Origin: Actinomadura rudentiformis
GTDB taxonomy: Bacteria; Actinomycetota; Actinomycetes; Streptosporangiales; Streptosporangiaceae
Length of the DNA: 64,000 nt
NCBI RefSeq assembly: GCF_008923185.1
Contig: NZ_WBMT01000025.1
Location: 122,317 to 186,316 of the forward strand
Direction of reading: 5' to 3'
Position numbers and translations under genes: made by a program. Each line of letters starts with the position of its first letter. Within the stretch, counting starts at the first letter, position 1. Under the pieces are notes generated by a model. It was not told the origin of the DNA and made no database searches. It worked only from the letters and a program-made list of their open reading frames with translations. Of the stretch, positions 35,084-43,497 are shown in pieces.

Positions 35084-35166
35084 GCCCGAACCCACTGGAC
35101 GCCGGTGCCGCGGCCCATCCAAAGCCCACGGCGCGGCCGGGGCTTGCGATCTGCGAAGGACCCTCC

Positions 35167-35457
35167 ATGAGCGGATACATTCTCTTCAGTGTGGTGATCA
35201 TTCTCGGTCTGCTGGCCCCGTTCTTGGGCGCCGACTCCCGCGATGGGCTTGACTGGGCTCGGGGTCACTTCTGGTTGCCCCGGCGCAGTGCACGGCCCGA
35301 TCGGCGCAGGGGCCGGGGTGCGCAGGACCGCCGAACCGTAGGTGCTGGGCGGCGCGGTCTCGATGCCGGCACACCTGCTGCTGGAGCGGATGCAGTGTCC
35401 GGGCGTCCGCCTCCTCGCCGAGCGGTGCCCAGCCGACCGCCCTCAGGGGCACGGTAG
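35167..35457 (+). CDS. small membrane-anchored protein
   Basis: Up to 96 residues. A single N-terminal transmembrane helix (YILFSVVIILGLLAPFLGADS) is followed by DGLDWARGHFWLPRR and a basic, low-complexity tail. ATG 35167 has AAGGA 6 nt upstream, an excellent start. The tail after about residue 50 reads like an out-of-frame extension, so the original protein may have been shorter. No family identified. It is preceded at fixed distance by leader copy 1, like the DksA-like gene and the DUF3040 gene, which suggests stress-linked expression. Confidence 0.65.
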   Translation: MSGYILFSVVIILGLLAPFLGADSRDGLDWARGHFWLPRRSARPDRRRGRGAQDRRTVGAGRRGLDAGTPAAGADAVSGRPPPRRAVPSRPPSGAR

Positions 35458-35751
35458 CCGCCACGCGCCGACGCCATCTGCGGCCACCGCGCACATCGAC
35501 GGCGTCTCGAGCTGTTCATCGTGCCGCATCGGCAGCGGATACGCGGTTTCTGCGTCGGGACGCCGGCTCAGCCGTTTACGGCATGGCCATCCTTAGCAAG
35601 TCGCCCGCGTTGTCTGCCTGGCATTGCTGGTCGTTGGTGTCGTGGGGTTGAAGGTCCGACTGGTTGAAGGCTCCTGCAATGTGACCGGCGTAGCGCAGAA
35701 CGCCAAGAAGGCCGAAGGGGCAGGAGGCAGTCGGATGTAGGTCGAGCGGTG
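35458..35751. other. 294-bp stretch without a gene
   Basis: It lies between the small membrane gene (plus) and the convergent response-regulator stop. I see no coding or strong hairpin signal. Confidence 0.4.
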
Positions 35752-36459
35752 TCAGGGTTCGATGAGGCCGGCGCGGATGGCGTAGCGGGTCAGTTCCAGG
35801 CGGTCTTTCATGCCGAGCTTGGCCAGGATGTTGGCGCGGTGGCGTTCGACGGTCTTGGCGCTGATGAACAGGGTGTCGGCGATCTGTTTGGAGGAGTGGC
35901 CTTCGGCGACCAGCTTGAGGATTTCCTCCTCCCGCGGGGTCAGCGGCGTGTCGGGGGGCTGCCCCTGCCTGGCCTGGTCGAGGTAGCTGCGGATCAGCAT
36001 GGTGACCGCGCCGGGGTACAGGAACGGTTCGCCGTGCATCGCCGCCCGGCACGCCTGGACCAGGTCGCGGTCGGCCAGCGACTTGAGCACATAGCCGGCG
36101 GCGCCGGCCTTGAGGGCCTCGAACAGGTACTGCTCGTTGTCGTGCATGGTGAGGATGAGGATGCGCAGGCCGGGGCGCAGCCGTGACAGCTCGCGTGCGG
36201 CCTGCAGGCCGGTCATCCGTGGCATGGCCACGTCCAGGATGGCCAGATCGGCCTCGACCGGGGGGTCGGTGGCCGTGCCCTGGAGCAGTTGGATCGCTTC
36301 GGCGCCGTCGCCGGCCTCGGCGACGACTTGCAGGTCGGGTTCGCCGTCCAGGATGAGCCGGACGCCACGGCGCACCAGCGTGTGGTCGTCGGCGAGCAGG
36401 ATGCGCGTCTTGGTGGGAGCGCGGCCCGTGTTGGGGGGCGGTGTGGTGCCGCCGGTCAT
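35752..36459 (-). CDS. NarL/FixJ-family response regulator
   Basis: 235 residues. Receiver domain with acidic pocket ADD (24-25) and phospho-acceptor D76 (AILDVAMP), Thr in LILTMHD and Lys in YVLKS. The C-terminal LuxR-type HTH (LTPREEEILKLVAEGHSSKQIADTLF and VERHRANILAKLGM) ends with ELTRYAIRAGLIEP. It is coupled by an ATGA overlap to the histidine kinase gene upstream. The target genes are unknown. The neighbouring stress genes and leader elements are candidates. A degraded copy of its C terminus lies at 57911-58004. Confidence 0.93.
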   Translation of the reverse strand: MTGGTTPPPNTGRAPTKTRILLADDHTLVRRGVRLILDGEPDLQVVAEAGDGAEAIQLLQGTATDPPVEADLAILDVAMPRMTGLQAARELSRLRPGLRILILTMHDNEQYLFEALKAGAAGYVLKSLADRDLVQACRAAMHGEPFLYPGAVTMLIRSYLDQARQGQPPDTPLTPREEEILKLVAEGHSSKQIADTLFISAKTVERHRANILAKLGMKDRLELTRYAIRAGLIEP

Positions 36460-37427
36460 GGTGGTGGTCCTTCCTCGGCGATGGACACGGTGATGGGCAC
36501 CTGCAGCGAGATGCGGGTGCCGCCTGCGGGGCCGGGGCCGAGGGTGAGTTGCCCGCCGACCAGCAGGGCACGTTCGCGCATGCCCTGGATGCCGGCGCCT
36601 TCGGGCGCGCCGTTGAGTCCTTTGCCGTTGTCGTCGATGCGCAGCAGCACGCCGCCGCCCTGGTGGGTGAGGCTCAGTTCGGCGGCGGTGGCGTCGGAGT
36701 GGCGGGCGGTGTTGGTCAGGGCCTCCTGGGCGATCCGGTACAGCACCAGTTCGGTCTGCGGGCTCAGCGGCGGCAGGTCCGCGGGCAGGTGGCGTCGGAC
36801 GCGCAGGGCCGTGTGGGTGGCGAACTGGGTGGTCAACGCGGTCAGCGCGCTGACCAGCCCCAGGTCCTCCAGCACGTCGGGACGCAGCCGGCGGGCGATG
36901 CGGCGCACGTCCTCCAGGCTGGTACGGGTGGTCTCCTGGGTGTACCGGACGTCCTCACGCAGCGACTCGGGGACCCGGTCAGCGAGCCGTTTGAGTTCCA
37001 GCAGCACGGCGGTCAAGCTCTGGCCGATCTCGTCATGCAGTTCTCGGGCGATGCGGCGGCGCTCGCCCTCCTGGGCGGACAGAGCGCGGATGCTGCTGGC
37101 GCCGCGTTCGGCCTCCAGCCGCGCCAGCATCTGGTTGAACGCCTCGATCAGCGCCGCGACCTCACCGCTGCCGGTGACAGGCAGCCTCTGCCCGGGACGC
37201 AGCAAGTCCACGGTGGTCATCAGCCGACTCAGTCGGTCCAACGGCGCCAGCCCCCACCGCAGCAGGGCAGCATTCAACGCCAGCATCACCGCTAGCCCGG
37301 CCACCAGCACCACCGCCTCGATCAACCGGATCGGCACCGACACCGTCCACGGCCCCACCATCAAAAGAACGGTGGCCACCACGCCCACCAGCGCGTTCAG
37401 CCAGAACACCCGCCAAAACAGCCGCAC
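36456..37427 (-). CDS. membrane sensor histidine kinase (NarX/DesK-like, HAMP + HisKA_3)
   Basis: 323 residues. Two N-terminal transmembrane helices (about 8-25 and 35-57) with almost no extracytoplasmic loop. A HAMP linker follows (GLAPLDRLSRLM..EVAALIEAFNQM). Phospho-acceptor H131 lies in RELHDEIGQSL. The ATPase has an N-box (EALTNTARHS) and G-boxes (DDNGKGL). The short sensor region implies that it senses the membrane or an intramembrane/cytoplasmic signal. It phosphorylates the adjacent response regulator. Confidence 0.93.
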   Translation of the reverse strand: MRLFWRVFWLNALVGVVATVLLMVGPWTVSVPIRLIEAVVLVAGLAVMLALNAALLRWGLAPLDRLSRLMTTVDLLRPGQRLPVTGSGEVAALIEAFNQMLARLEAERGASSIRALSAQEGERRRIARELHDEIGQSLTAVLLELKRLADRVPESLREDVRYTQETTRTSLEDVRRIARRLRPDVLEDLGLVSALTALTTQFATHTALRVRRHLPADLPPLSPQTELVLYRIAQEALTNTARHSDATAAELSLTHQGGGVLLRIDDNGKGLNGAPEGAGIQGMRERALLVGGQLTLGPGPAGGTRISLQVPITVSIAEEGPPP

Positions 37428-37616
37428 TGATCACGCCCCCTTCATCGCCCGCCCCGGCCGTTGGCCTGGGTGTGGGCGCTTCCTCTCACGGTAGGCGCCC
37501 CAGTCTGTGTTCCTGTTCTGTGCCCTGGTCTGTCCATCGTGCAGCCGGTGGGCCGCAGGAGTCGATCCAGTGCGGCACCCAAGAAGCTGGCTGCCGGGCA
37601 TGGGGGTGACCTGCGG

Positions 37617-37748
37617 CTACAGGGTGTTCCCCGCGCTAAATGGGTGTTGCCCCCGATGGTGGCCGCCGTATCGCTCGCCCAGGGTGGAAGAGAACCCAGC
37701 AGAACCCGCGGCTCCTGCCCGCGCAGCGTCACCAGCGGCCAGATCACC
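37617..37748 (+). promoter_or_regulatory. conserved leader-like element, copy 2
   Basis: 132-bp copy of the element at 34961 with the same ordered boxes (CTACAGGGT, TAAATGGGTGT, GATGGTGGCCGCCG, GGTGGAAGAGAACCCAG, GTCACCAGCGGCCAGATCACC). It ends 76 nt before the DksA-like start at 37825. It carries an 8-9 nt expansion between the last two boxes relative to the other copies, consistent with a variable loop. Confidence 0.7.
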
Positions 37749-37824
37749 GATCCGAACCTGCGGCCGGCCGCCGATGAGGCGGTCTGACCAAGGCGGGGCA
37801 GGGCCCGAAGGGAGTGTCTTAGCA

Positions 37825-38172
37825 ATGACTGTGAGTGGTGCCCCGCGTGGCGTGGCCGGCGCCTTTGAACCGGGGAGTGTGGCCGTGCTGCAGGCCTGCG
37901 AGCGGCTGGAGCAGGAGCGCCGCGCCCGGGCAGCGCAGCTGGTCCTCGTTGAGCGTGAGGTCGACATAGGTTCCGATGAGGCAGCGGGCCGGCGTGACAT
38001 GCTGCGGCGGACCTTGGCGGAGATTGAGGCCGCCCTGGCCCGCGTGAACACGGGCACCTATGGAATCTGCCAGGACTGCAGGGAACCGATCGCCCACGAC
38101 CGCCTGGAGATCTTGCCCTACGCCCGCTGCTGCGTGCCGTGCCAGCACCGCCGACAGCCGACCGAGCGCTGA
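37825..38172 (+). CDS. DksA/TraR-family zinc-finger protein
   Basis: 115 residues. An acidic/basic coiled-coil region (CERLEQERRARAAQLVLVEREV..RRTLAEIEAALARVNTGTYG) leads into a four-cysteine zinc finger (C82, C85, C102 or C103, C106; ICQDC and CCVPC). Such proteins enter the RNA polymerase secondary channel to adjust transcription under stress. ATG 37825 has AGGGAG about 10 nt upstream. The leader element just ahead suggests post-transcriptional control. A second DksA-like domain is encoded 1.4 kb downstream, fused to an actin-like domain. Confidence 0.88.
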   Translation: MTVSGAPRGVAGAFEPGSVAVLQACERLEQERRARAAQLVLVEREVDIGSDEAAGRRDMLRRTLAEIEAALARVNTGTYGICQDCREPIAHDRLEILPYARCCVPCQHRRQPTER

Positions 38173-38173
38173 T

Positions 38174-38223
38174 CCGGGCGTTGAATCCCGGCGTTGAATC
38201 CCGGCGTTGAATCCCGGCGCTGA
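38174..38223 (+). repeat. 13-bp tandem repeat
   Basis: About 3.8 copies of CCCGGCGTTGAAT begin one base after the DksA-like stop and run almost to the next gene. It may mark slippage. It is not a hairpin terminator. Confidence 0.85.
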
Positions 38224-38246
38224 CCAAGCCTTATCAGGTGATCTGC

Positions 38247-39569
38247 ATGCTGCTCATCTCACCCTCTGACACCACTATCTCTGACACCGGCCCGCAGCCG
38301 GACTCGCAGTCCGGTCCGTACGCCGCCCTCGATCTGGGCAGCAGCCGCATCCGGGTCAGTGTGCCCGCCCACCAAGTGATGATCGATCGCCCCTCGTCGA
38401 TGTCCTTGTCGGCGCCCGCGCCCGTCCGGCGCGCACGCAGGCGCCGGGACTGGCCGACCACTCGCAGGGGTGGCGCCGAAGGTGGGCGGTCGGCTCGGGT
38501 GCATCCCATCGAGCATGGCGTGGTGACCGATGCCCAACGCTGCGCTCAGCTGGTCGGCTGGACGCTGGCCGAGGCCGCCGTCCTGTCCCTGCCACGCGAG
38601 ATCCTGCTGGCGGTACCGGTCGCGGCCACCCGCGGCGACCTGCGGCGGGCGGTCAGTGCCGTGCACGCGGCCGCCGATTGCCCGGTGCGCACGGTGCAGG
38701 CCCCGCTGGCCGCGGCGATCGGAGCCGGACGGCCGGTCACCGACCGGTGTCCTCACCTGGTGATGGACATCGGCGCCGGCATCGTCGAGCTAGCCGTGAT
38801 CATGCGCGGACGCGTGAGTCTCGCGCGGTTCGTCCAGTACCTGCCCGAGCACTCGCCCGGCCACCCCGGTCCGCGGCTGCCGCGGTACGTGTGCGCCCAG
38901 CTGGCGGCCGAACTGCAGCAGATGCTCGATGACCTGCCGGTCCGGCTGCGCGTCCAGGCCCGCGCCCAGGGGCTGGCGCTGACCGGAGGCGGTGCCCTGC
39001 TGCCCTCCCTGCCGGGCTGGGTCACCGCCCAGCTGGCCATGACCGTCCATATCGCGCCTGACCCCGCCCACGCCACCATCCGCGGCCTGGCCCGCATCTG
39101 CTCAGCGCCTGCGGCAGTGCGGACATCGCTCGCGCCGCAGGTGTACGAGCTGCCAGCACCGGTCGCTGGCACCGACCGGGAGAAACGGAGGTCATCCATG
39201 CCGCTCGACGCCCGTGACCACCTGTCCAGCGTGCAGCTGCAGGCCCTGCGTGAACAGCTGCTCGGGCAGCTGCTGCGGCGCAGCCTCGAACTGGACCAGC
39301 TCCTGACCACCCTGCGCTACCGCCCCGGCCCCGCCGCGGACCGCACCACGCTGTACGCCCAGATCACCCGCGCCGAGGCACACACCTCCCACCTGCAACA
39401 AGCCCTCGAACGCATGCGCACCGGCGACTACGGACACTGCCGGAGCTGTGACGGGCCTATCGCCTTCGGCCTCCTGAAACTGCGGCCACTGGCCCGCCAG
39501 TGCCTGCGATGCCCGCAAAAGGAGCCCGCCGCTGGTCAGGCTGAGACAACCGGGCGAGCACCAGGGTGA
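38247..39569 (+). CDS. MreB-like actin ATPase domain fused to DksA/TraR-type zinc finger
   Basis: 440 residues. Residues about 25-290 resemble an actin/MreB fold: phosphate-1 ALDLGSSRIRV, VPVAATRGDLRRAV, PLAAAIGAGRPVT, phosphate-2 VMDIGAGIVELAVI and adenosine motif ALTGGGALLPSL. A linker (about 290-317) leads to a DksA-like helical hairpin and a four-cysteine zinc finger (CRSCDGPIAF..QCLRCP) in the same open frame. ATG 38247 has AGGTGA 6 nt upstream. GTG 38238 is an alternative. An internal strong ribosome-binding site at 39187 could give the zinc-finger part separately. Function unknown: possibly ATP-dependent control of a transcription factor. Confidence 0.75.
   Translation: MLLISPSDTTISDTGPQPDSQSGPYAALDLGSSRIRVSVPAHQVMIDRPSSMSLSAPAPVRRARRRRDWPTTRRGGAEGGRSARVHPIEHGVVTDAQRCAQLVGWTLAEAAVLSLPREILLAVPVAATRGDLRRAVSAVHAAADCPVRTVQAPLAAAIGAGRPVTDRCPHLVMDIGAGIVELAVIMRGRVSLARFVQYLPEHSPGHPGPRLPRYVCAQLAAELQQMLDDLPVRLRVQARAQGLALTGGGALLPSLPGWVTAQLAMTVHIAPDPAHATIRGLARICSAPAAVRTSLAPQVYELPAPVAGTDREKRRSSMPLDARDHLSSVQLQALREQLLGQLLRRSLELDQLLTTLRYRPGPAADRTTLYAQITRAEAHTSHLQQALERMRTGDYGHCRSCDGPIAFGLLKLRPLARQCLRCPQKEPAAGQAETTGRAPG
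39187..39192 (+). promoter_or_regulatory. internal ribosome-binding site before ATG 39198
   Basis: GGAGGT six nt before an in-frame ATG inside the actin/DksA frame. It decides whether a free DksA-like protein is made in addition to the fusion. Confidence 0.7.
39198..39569 (+). CDS. nested DksA/TraR-type zinc-finger protein (alternative product)
   Basis: If translation starts at ATG 39198 the product is a 123-residue stand-alone DksA-like protein starting MPLDARDHLSSVQ, with coiled-coil and Cys4 finger, very like the protein at 37825 in layout. The Shine-Dalgarno sequence is better than that of the full-length frame. The family is normally stand-alone at this length, so either the two genes have lost an intervening stop or both forms are made. 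Confidence 0.6.
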   Translation: MPLDARDHLSSVQLQALREQLLGQLLRRSLELDQLLTTLRYRPGPAADRTTLYAQITRAEAHTSHLQQALERMRTGDYGHCRSCDGPIAFGLLKLRPLARQCLRCPQKEPAAGQAETTGRAPG

Positions 39570-39666
39570 TTGACGCCAGACAGGCTCCAACGTGCGTAAC
39601 CAACCAGGAGCGACCGAGCGGGATAGACCGAGCGGGAGTAACGGGACCTGGAGGGAGGAGGGCACC

Positions 39667-40320
39667 ATGGCCGGGGACCTTACGGTGGGCAGCGTGGCTG
39701 CCGGCATGCCGCGTCAGGGCGTGGAGCCGCCGCCGGTCGTGGTCTTCATCGTGGTGGCCCTGGTCGTGGCCGGGATCGTAGTGGTGGCGACGGTGCGGGT
39801 GATCCCCGAGCATCAGCGTCTGGTGGTCTGGCGGCTGGGTGGTGCCCCGGTGGTGCGGGGTCCGGGCCTGGTGTGGGTGCTGCCGGGCATCGACCGGTGG
39901 GAACGGGTCTGGCTGCGGGTGGACCCATTGGAGACGTGGTCGCAGGCCTTCACCCGCGACGGTGTGCTCCTGCGGCTGAAGATCATCGCTGTGGTGTCGG
40001 TCATCGACCCGGCCCGCTACGCGGCCCGGGCGGCCGAACCGTCGGCGTCGGCCGATGTCGCGGCCGGTGTCATCGTGGAGGGCCAGGTGCGCCGCTACAT
40101 CGCCGAGCGGGATCTGACCCAGCTGACCGTGATGATCGCCGGCGGTGTTTCGCCGGTCCCCGACGCCGGGGACGCCGCCCGCAGGTGGGTGCTTGGGCAG
40201 TGGGGACTGGCGGTGTCGGTGATCCAGATCGTCCAGGCCGACGTCCCCCTGCACAGCCTGCACCACTGGACTGCCCGCGCCCCCGCCGCCCCGACGGCGA
40301 GCGACCCGGGCCGCTCCTAG
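39667..40320 (+). CDS. SPFH/Band 7 (slipin-like) membrane protein
   Basis: 217 residues. One N-terminal transmembrane helix (VVVFIVVALVVAGIVVVATV) is followed by a stomatin-type domain (VIPEHQRLVVWRLGGAPVVRGPGLVWVLPGIDRW, then DGVLLRLKIIAVVSVIDPARYA). It probably forms membrane microdomain scaffolds. GGAGGGAGGAGG lies just upstream of ATG 39667. The domain is shorter than in full slipins, ending soon after the SPFH core. It belongs to the plus-strand stress block before the antiporter. Confidence 0.85.
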   Translation: MAGDLTVGSVAAGMPRQGVEPPPVVVFIVVALVVAGIVVVATVRVIPEHQRLVVWRLGGAPVVRGPGLVWVLPGIDRWERVWLRVDPLETWSQAFTRDGVLLRLKIIAVVSVIDPARYAARAAEPSASADVAAGVIVEGQVRRYIAERDLTQLTVMIAGGVSPVPDAGDAARRWVLGQWGLAVSVIQIVQADVPLHSLHHWTARAPAAPTASDPGRS

Positions 40321-40340
40321 CGCCCGTACGGGGGACCGGC

Positions 40341-40568
40341 ATGCGCCACCACGAACTGATCGTCATCCTGATCGACACCGTCGTCATCCATCGCCGCCGC
40401 GGCCTGCCCCGAGCCGCCTCATGGGTTCGCCCCCGATCCACCGGTGACCTGGCGGCACGCTCACCGGCGAGTTCGTCATGGCCGGCAGGGAGGGGCACTG
40501 TGGGCGCCGCCCCGCCCGACACCGAAGGCCGTAGCGGAGCCCTCGATGGGCGGGGAGCGGGGCGATGA
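40341..40568 (+). CDS. possible small coupled ORF ahead of the antiporter
   Basis: 75 codons starting MRHHELIVILIDTVVIH, with GGGGGA 6 nt upstream. Its stop overlaps the antiporter start (ATGA), the usual sign of translational coupling. The C-terminal two thirds are low-complexity and match nothing I recognise, so it may be a leader peptide-like ORF or chance. Confidence 0.35.
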   Translation: MRHHELIVILIDTVVIHRRRGLPRAASWVRPRSTGDLAARSPASSSWPAGRGTVGAAPPDTEGRSGALDGRGAGR

Positions 40569-42094
40569 CCTTGCCGCAGCTGTATCTGGCGCTGCTGGTC
40601 GGCGGGGCGGTGCTGCTGGCCAGTATCGCCGCCGCCCGCCTGGCGCACCGGGCGGGGCTGCCCAGCCTGCTGTTGTTCCTGACCGTCGGGGTCGTCGTGG
40701 GCGAGGACGGGCTGGGCTTGGACTTCGATGACGCCCAGCTGGCCCAGGCGCTGGGGACGGCGGCACTGGCCGTCATTCTCATCGAGGGCGGGCTGAGCAC
40801 CTCGTGGGCCGATGTGCGGAGGCTGCTGGCTCCGGCCGGGGTGCTGGCGACCGCGGGGGTGGCCGTCTCGGTGGTGGTCACCGCCGCCGGCGCGCATCTG
40901 TTGCTGGGCATGGACTGGCAGCTGGCGCTGCTGCTGGGCGCCATCGTGTCGTCCACCGACGCCGCGGCGGTGTTCGCCGTGCTGCGCTCGCTGCCGCTGC
41001 CGTCCAAGGTCACCGGCCTGGTAGAGGCCGAGTCGGGATTCAACGACGCGCCCACCATCATCCTGGTGCTGGTGTTCAGCACCAACACCGACTCGCCCAG
41101 CCCGGCCGCCATCGTGGGCAACGTCGCCTACCAACTGGCCGTCGGCGCCGCTCTCGGGCTGCTGGTCGCACGCGTGGGGGTCAGCGCGCTGCGGCGTACC
41201 GCGCTGCCCGCGACCGGCCTGTATCCGCTGGCCATCGTCGGGTTCGGCATTGTCGCCTTCGCCGCCGCCGGTGCGGTGAATGCCAGCGGGATCATCGCCG
41301 CCTACCTGGCCGGCTTGGTGCTGGGCAACTGCCGGCTGCCGCACCGCGCCGCCACCCGCTCGTTCGCCGAGGGCCTCGGCTGGCTCGCCCAGATCACCCT
41401 GTTCGTGATGCTGGGGCTGCTGGTCAACCCCAGCCAGCTGCCGTCGGCCATCGGCCCGGCCATCGTGGTGGGCCTGGTCCTGCTGCTGACCGCCCGGCCG
41501 GTCTCGGTGCTGGCGTGCCTGCTGCCGTTCCGCATCCCCTGGCGGGAACAGGCGTTCGTCTCCTGGGCTGGGCTGCGCGGCGCGGTGCCGATCGTGCTGG
41601 CCACCTTCCCCATCGTCTCTGGCGTCACCGGCGCCCGAGACCTGCTGCACATCGTGTTCCTGCTGGTCGTGGTGTTCACCCTCATCCAGGGGCCTGGCCT
41701 GGCGCCGGCGGCCCGGCTATTGCGCCTGACCCGCCCCGGCCAGGCTCGCGAACTGCAGGTCGAGGCCGCCCCGCTGGAGGTTCTGGGCGCCGAACTGCTC
41801 ACCCTGACCATCCCACCCGGCTCCCGGCTGCACGGCGTGGAGATCTGCGAGCTGCGGCTGCCCGCACCGGCCGCGATCAACCTGATCATCCGCGACGGCA
41901 CCACCCTGGTTCCGGGCCCCACCACCGTGCTGCTGGAGGGCGACGAGGTGCTCATCGTGGCCACCAGCACGACCCGCAAGGCCACCGAACGTCGCCTGCG
42001 CGCGGTAGGCCGCCGCGGCCGGCTGGCCTACTGGCACGGCGAATACGGCCATCCCGACCCACAGCCCGACCCCGAATCCGACCACGTCACTTGA
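40565..42094 (+). CDS. K+/H+ or Na+/H+ antiporter of the CPA1 type with C-terminal RCK_C domain
   Basis: 509 residues. About 12-13 transmembrane helices (residues 5-390). The ion-binding region includes GAIVSSTDAAAVFAVL and EAESGFNDAPTIILV, characteristic of NhaP/CvrA-type exchangers. The cytoplasmic tail (LEVLGAELLTLTIPPGSRLHG..LLEGDEVLIVATS) is a TrkA-C/RCK_C ligand-binding domain, possibly nucleotide-regulated. ATG 40565 sits in an ATGA overlap. It exchanges K+ or Na+ for protons to control turgor and pH. The small regulatory-subunit-like gene follows 22 nt later. Confidence 0.92.
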   Translation: MTLPQLYLALLVGGAVLLASIAAARLAHRAGLPSLLLFLTVGVVVGEDGLGLDFDDAQLAQALGTAALAVILIEGGLSTSWADVRRLLAPAGVLATAGVAVSVVVTAAGAHLLLGMDWQLALLLGAIVSSTDAAAVFAVLRSLPLPSKVTGLVEAESGFNDAPTIILVLVFSTNTDSPSPAAIVGNVAYQLAVGAALGLLVARVGVSALRRTALPATGLYPLAIVGFGIVAFAAAGAVNASGIIAAYLAGLVLGNCRLPHRAATRSFAEGLGWLAQITLFVMLGLLVNPSQLPSAIGPAIVVGLVLLLTARPVSVLACLLPFRIPWREQAFVSWAGLRGAVPIVLATFPIVSGVTGARDLLHIVFLLVVVFTLIQGPGLAPAARLLRLTRPGQARELQVEAAPLEVLGAELLTLTIPPGSRLHGVEICELRLPAPAAINLIIRDGTTLVPGPTTVLLEGDEVLIVATSTTRKATERRLRAVGRRGRLAYWHGEYGHPDPQPDPESDHVT

Positions 42095-42116
42095 ACACAA
42101 GCGGAGGCACACCACC

Positions 42117-42464
42117 ATGCACGTCATCCCCGCCACCGTCCCGGGCACCGGCATCCTGCACCACATCCGCACCCGCCGCGGTCAGCGGTTCGGCGTCTTC
42201 ACCCACATCTCCGGCGCACGCACCCTGTACATCTACAGCACCCCACCCGACACCGCCGATCCCGGCCACGACACCGCTCCCGACAACCCAGATCCCGACA
42301 ACCCTGCCGCCAGCATGGTCCTGGACCGTGACGAAGCCGACCAGCTCGCCCAACTGCTGCACGACCAGCCGATCAGCGACCGGCTCGCCGCACTGGAACG
42401 CCGCCTGGTCGAACTCACCCCACCCGGTGACACCCACCACTCCCCCGCCGTGAGCCAGCGGTAG
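42117..42464 (+). CDS. KhtT-N-like cation:proton antiporter regulatory protein
   Basis: 115 residues. The sequence VPGTGILHHIRTRRGQRFGVF..LDRDEADQLAQLLHD..DRLAALERRLVEL parallels the N-terminal half of the interrupted gene at 55672-56154 and of KhtT-type subunits that gate potassium antiporters. It lacks the RCK_C half, which here is present at the C terminus of the antiporter itself. Start ATG 42117 with GCGGAGG upstream. A role in modulating the preceding antiporter is inferred from position. Confidence 0.72.
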   Translation: MHVIPATVPGTGILHHIRTRRGQRFGVFTHISGARTLYIYSTPPDTADPGHDTAPDNPDPDNPAASMVLDRDEADQLAQLLHDQPISDRLAALERRLVELTPPGDTHHSPAVSQR

Positions 42465-42555
42465 TGCGCCCTGCGGCACCGGCTGTGCCTGGAGGCCTGG
42501 CCAGCAATGCATTCGTCGTTCTGTCATTTCCGTCCTCGTCCCGGGAGGCCGCCTG

Positions 42556-42990
42556 GTGGGTGCCGTCGCCGCGATCGTCATCTTCGTCGGCGCGTATGTC
42601 CTGATCGCGACCGATAAGATCCCACCGGACCAACGTCGCGCTGGGCGGGGCGGCGTTGATGCTGACCCTGCACATCACCGACGCGCACGCCGCGTTCTTC
42701 TCCGAACAGACCGGAGTCGACTGGAACGTCATCTTCCTGCTGCTGGGCATGATGGTGATCGCGTCGGTGCTGCGGCAGACCGGCGTGTTCGAATACCTGG
42801 GGATCTGGGCCGCCAAACGCGCCCGCGGCCGCCCCTACCGGCTGATGGTGATGCTGTGCGTGATCACCGCGGCGGCGTCGGCGCTGCTGGACAACGTCAC
42901 CACCGTGCTGCTGACCGCCCGTGACGTTCCTGGTGTGAGAGCGGCTGGACCTGCGTCCCGCAGCCGAGTCTTCGCTTCGGGGACCCCTCC
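42556..42990 (+). pseudogene. decayed ArsB/NhaD-type (SLC13-like) permease fragment
   Basis: The N terminus (VGAVAAIVIFVGAYVLIATDKI) is in one frame and continues after a +1 shift near 42,630 as NVALGGAALMLTLHITDAHAAFF..DWNVIFLLLGMMVIASVLRQTGVFEYLGIWAAKRARGR..ASALLDNVTTVLL. A one-base deletion near 42,925 and a TGA in place of the expected Cys (PVTFLV-stop-ERLDLRP) break it again, and the remaining two thirds are missing. It once encoded an ion-transporter-superfamily membrane protein and is now nonfunctional. Confidence 0.75.
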
Positions 42991-43222
42991 TGATTCAGCT
43001 GCCTGTGCTTAACGCCGCCCACTGGCAAGGATCAGGCAACGGCAAGATCCAAAGGACACGAACCGGGCTTATGGGGCCGCCTGGTCACGCTCGACGGCCA
43101 CAGACATGTCCACCGTGATCTTCTACGCCGCGCAGTGGGATCGCAGGTTGTCCGGCCGCCAGGTCGCGGGCGGCACGGTGTCACGTCAGTCGGCCACGTT
43201 CGTCGACGTGCGCTCAACGGAA

Positions 43223-43497
43223 GGGGGGCGGAGCGAGGCAGCGTGTCGAGGCGGTGGGTCGGCATGTTCAGCGCCTGCAGCATGGTGCGCAGCTCGTCGC
43301 GTTCGCCGGCGGTGACCGGCGTCTGGCGCACGTACAGGGCCATGACGAATTGATCGACGGCCTTCTCCCACCGTCCGCTGGCCGCCGAGGCGGTGATGCA
43401 CCTGCAGCACCGGGCGGGGCAGCCGGTCGTGATAGCGGTCGGGCAGGTGCCGCAGGGTGTCGGCCAGCTCCTGGTGCTGCATGGCCGTCAGGGGCAT
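43223..43497 (-). pseudogene. frameshifted small hypothetical protein
   Basis: A protein-like sequence starts at ATG 43497 (MPLTAMQHQELADTLRHLPDRYHDRLPRPVLQ). It continues after a one-base shift near 43,400 as CITASAASGRWEKAVDQFVMAL-YVRQTPVTAGERDELRTMLQALNMPTHRLDTL. Both halves look like one small helical protein. No function recognised. The frameshift lies among other pseudogenes, so decay is likely. Confidence 0.45.

Noticed and set aside
38174..38223. Transcription terminator after the DksA-like gene
   Set aside because: The unit is a direct repeat with no stable stem. No U-tract.
40070..41650. 526-codon minus-strand frame opposite the antiporter
   Set aside because: Arg/Gln/Gly-rich antisense shadow of a membrane protein gene. 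No family motifs or start signals.
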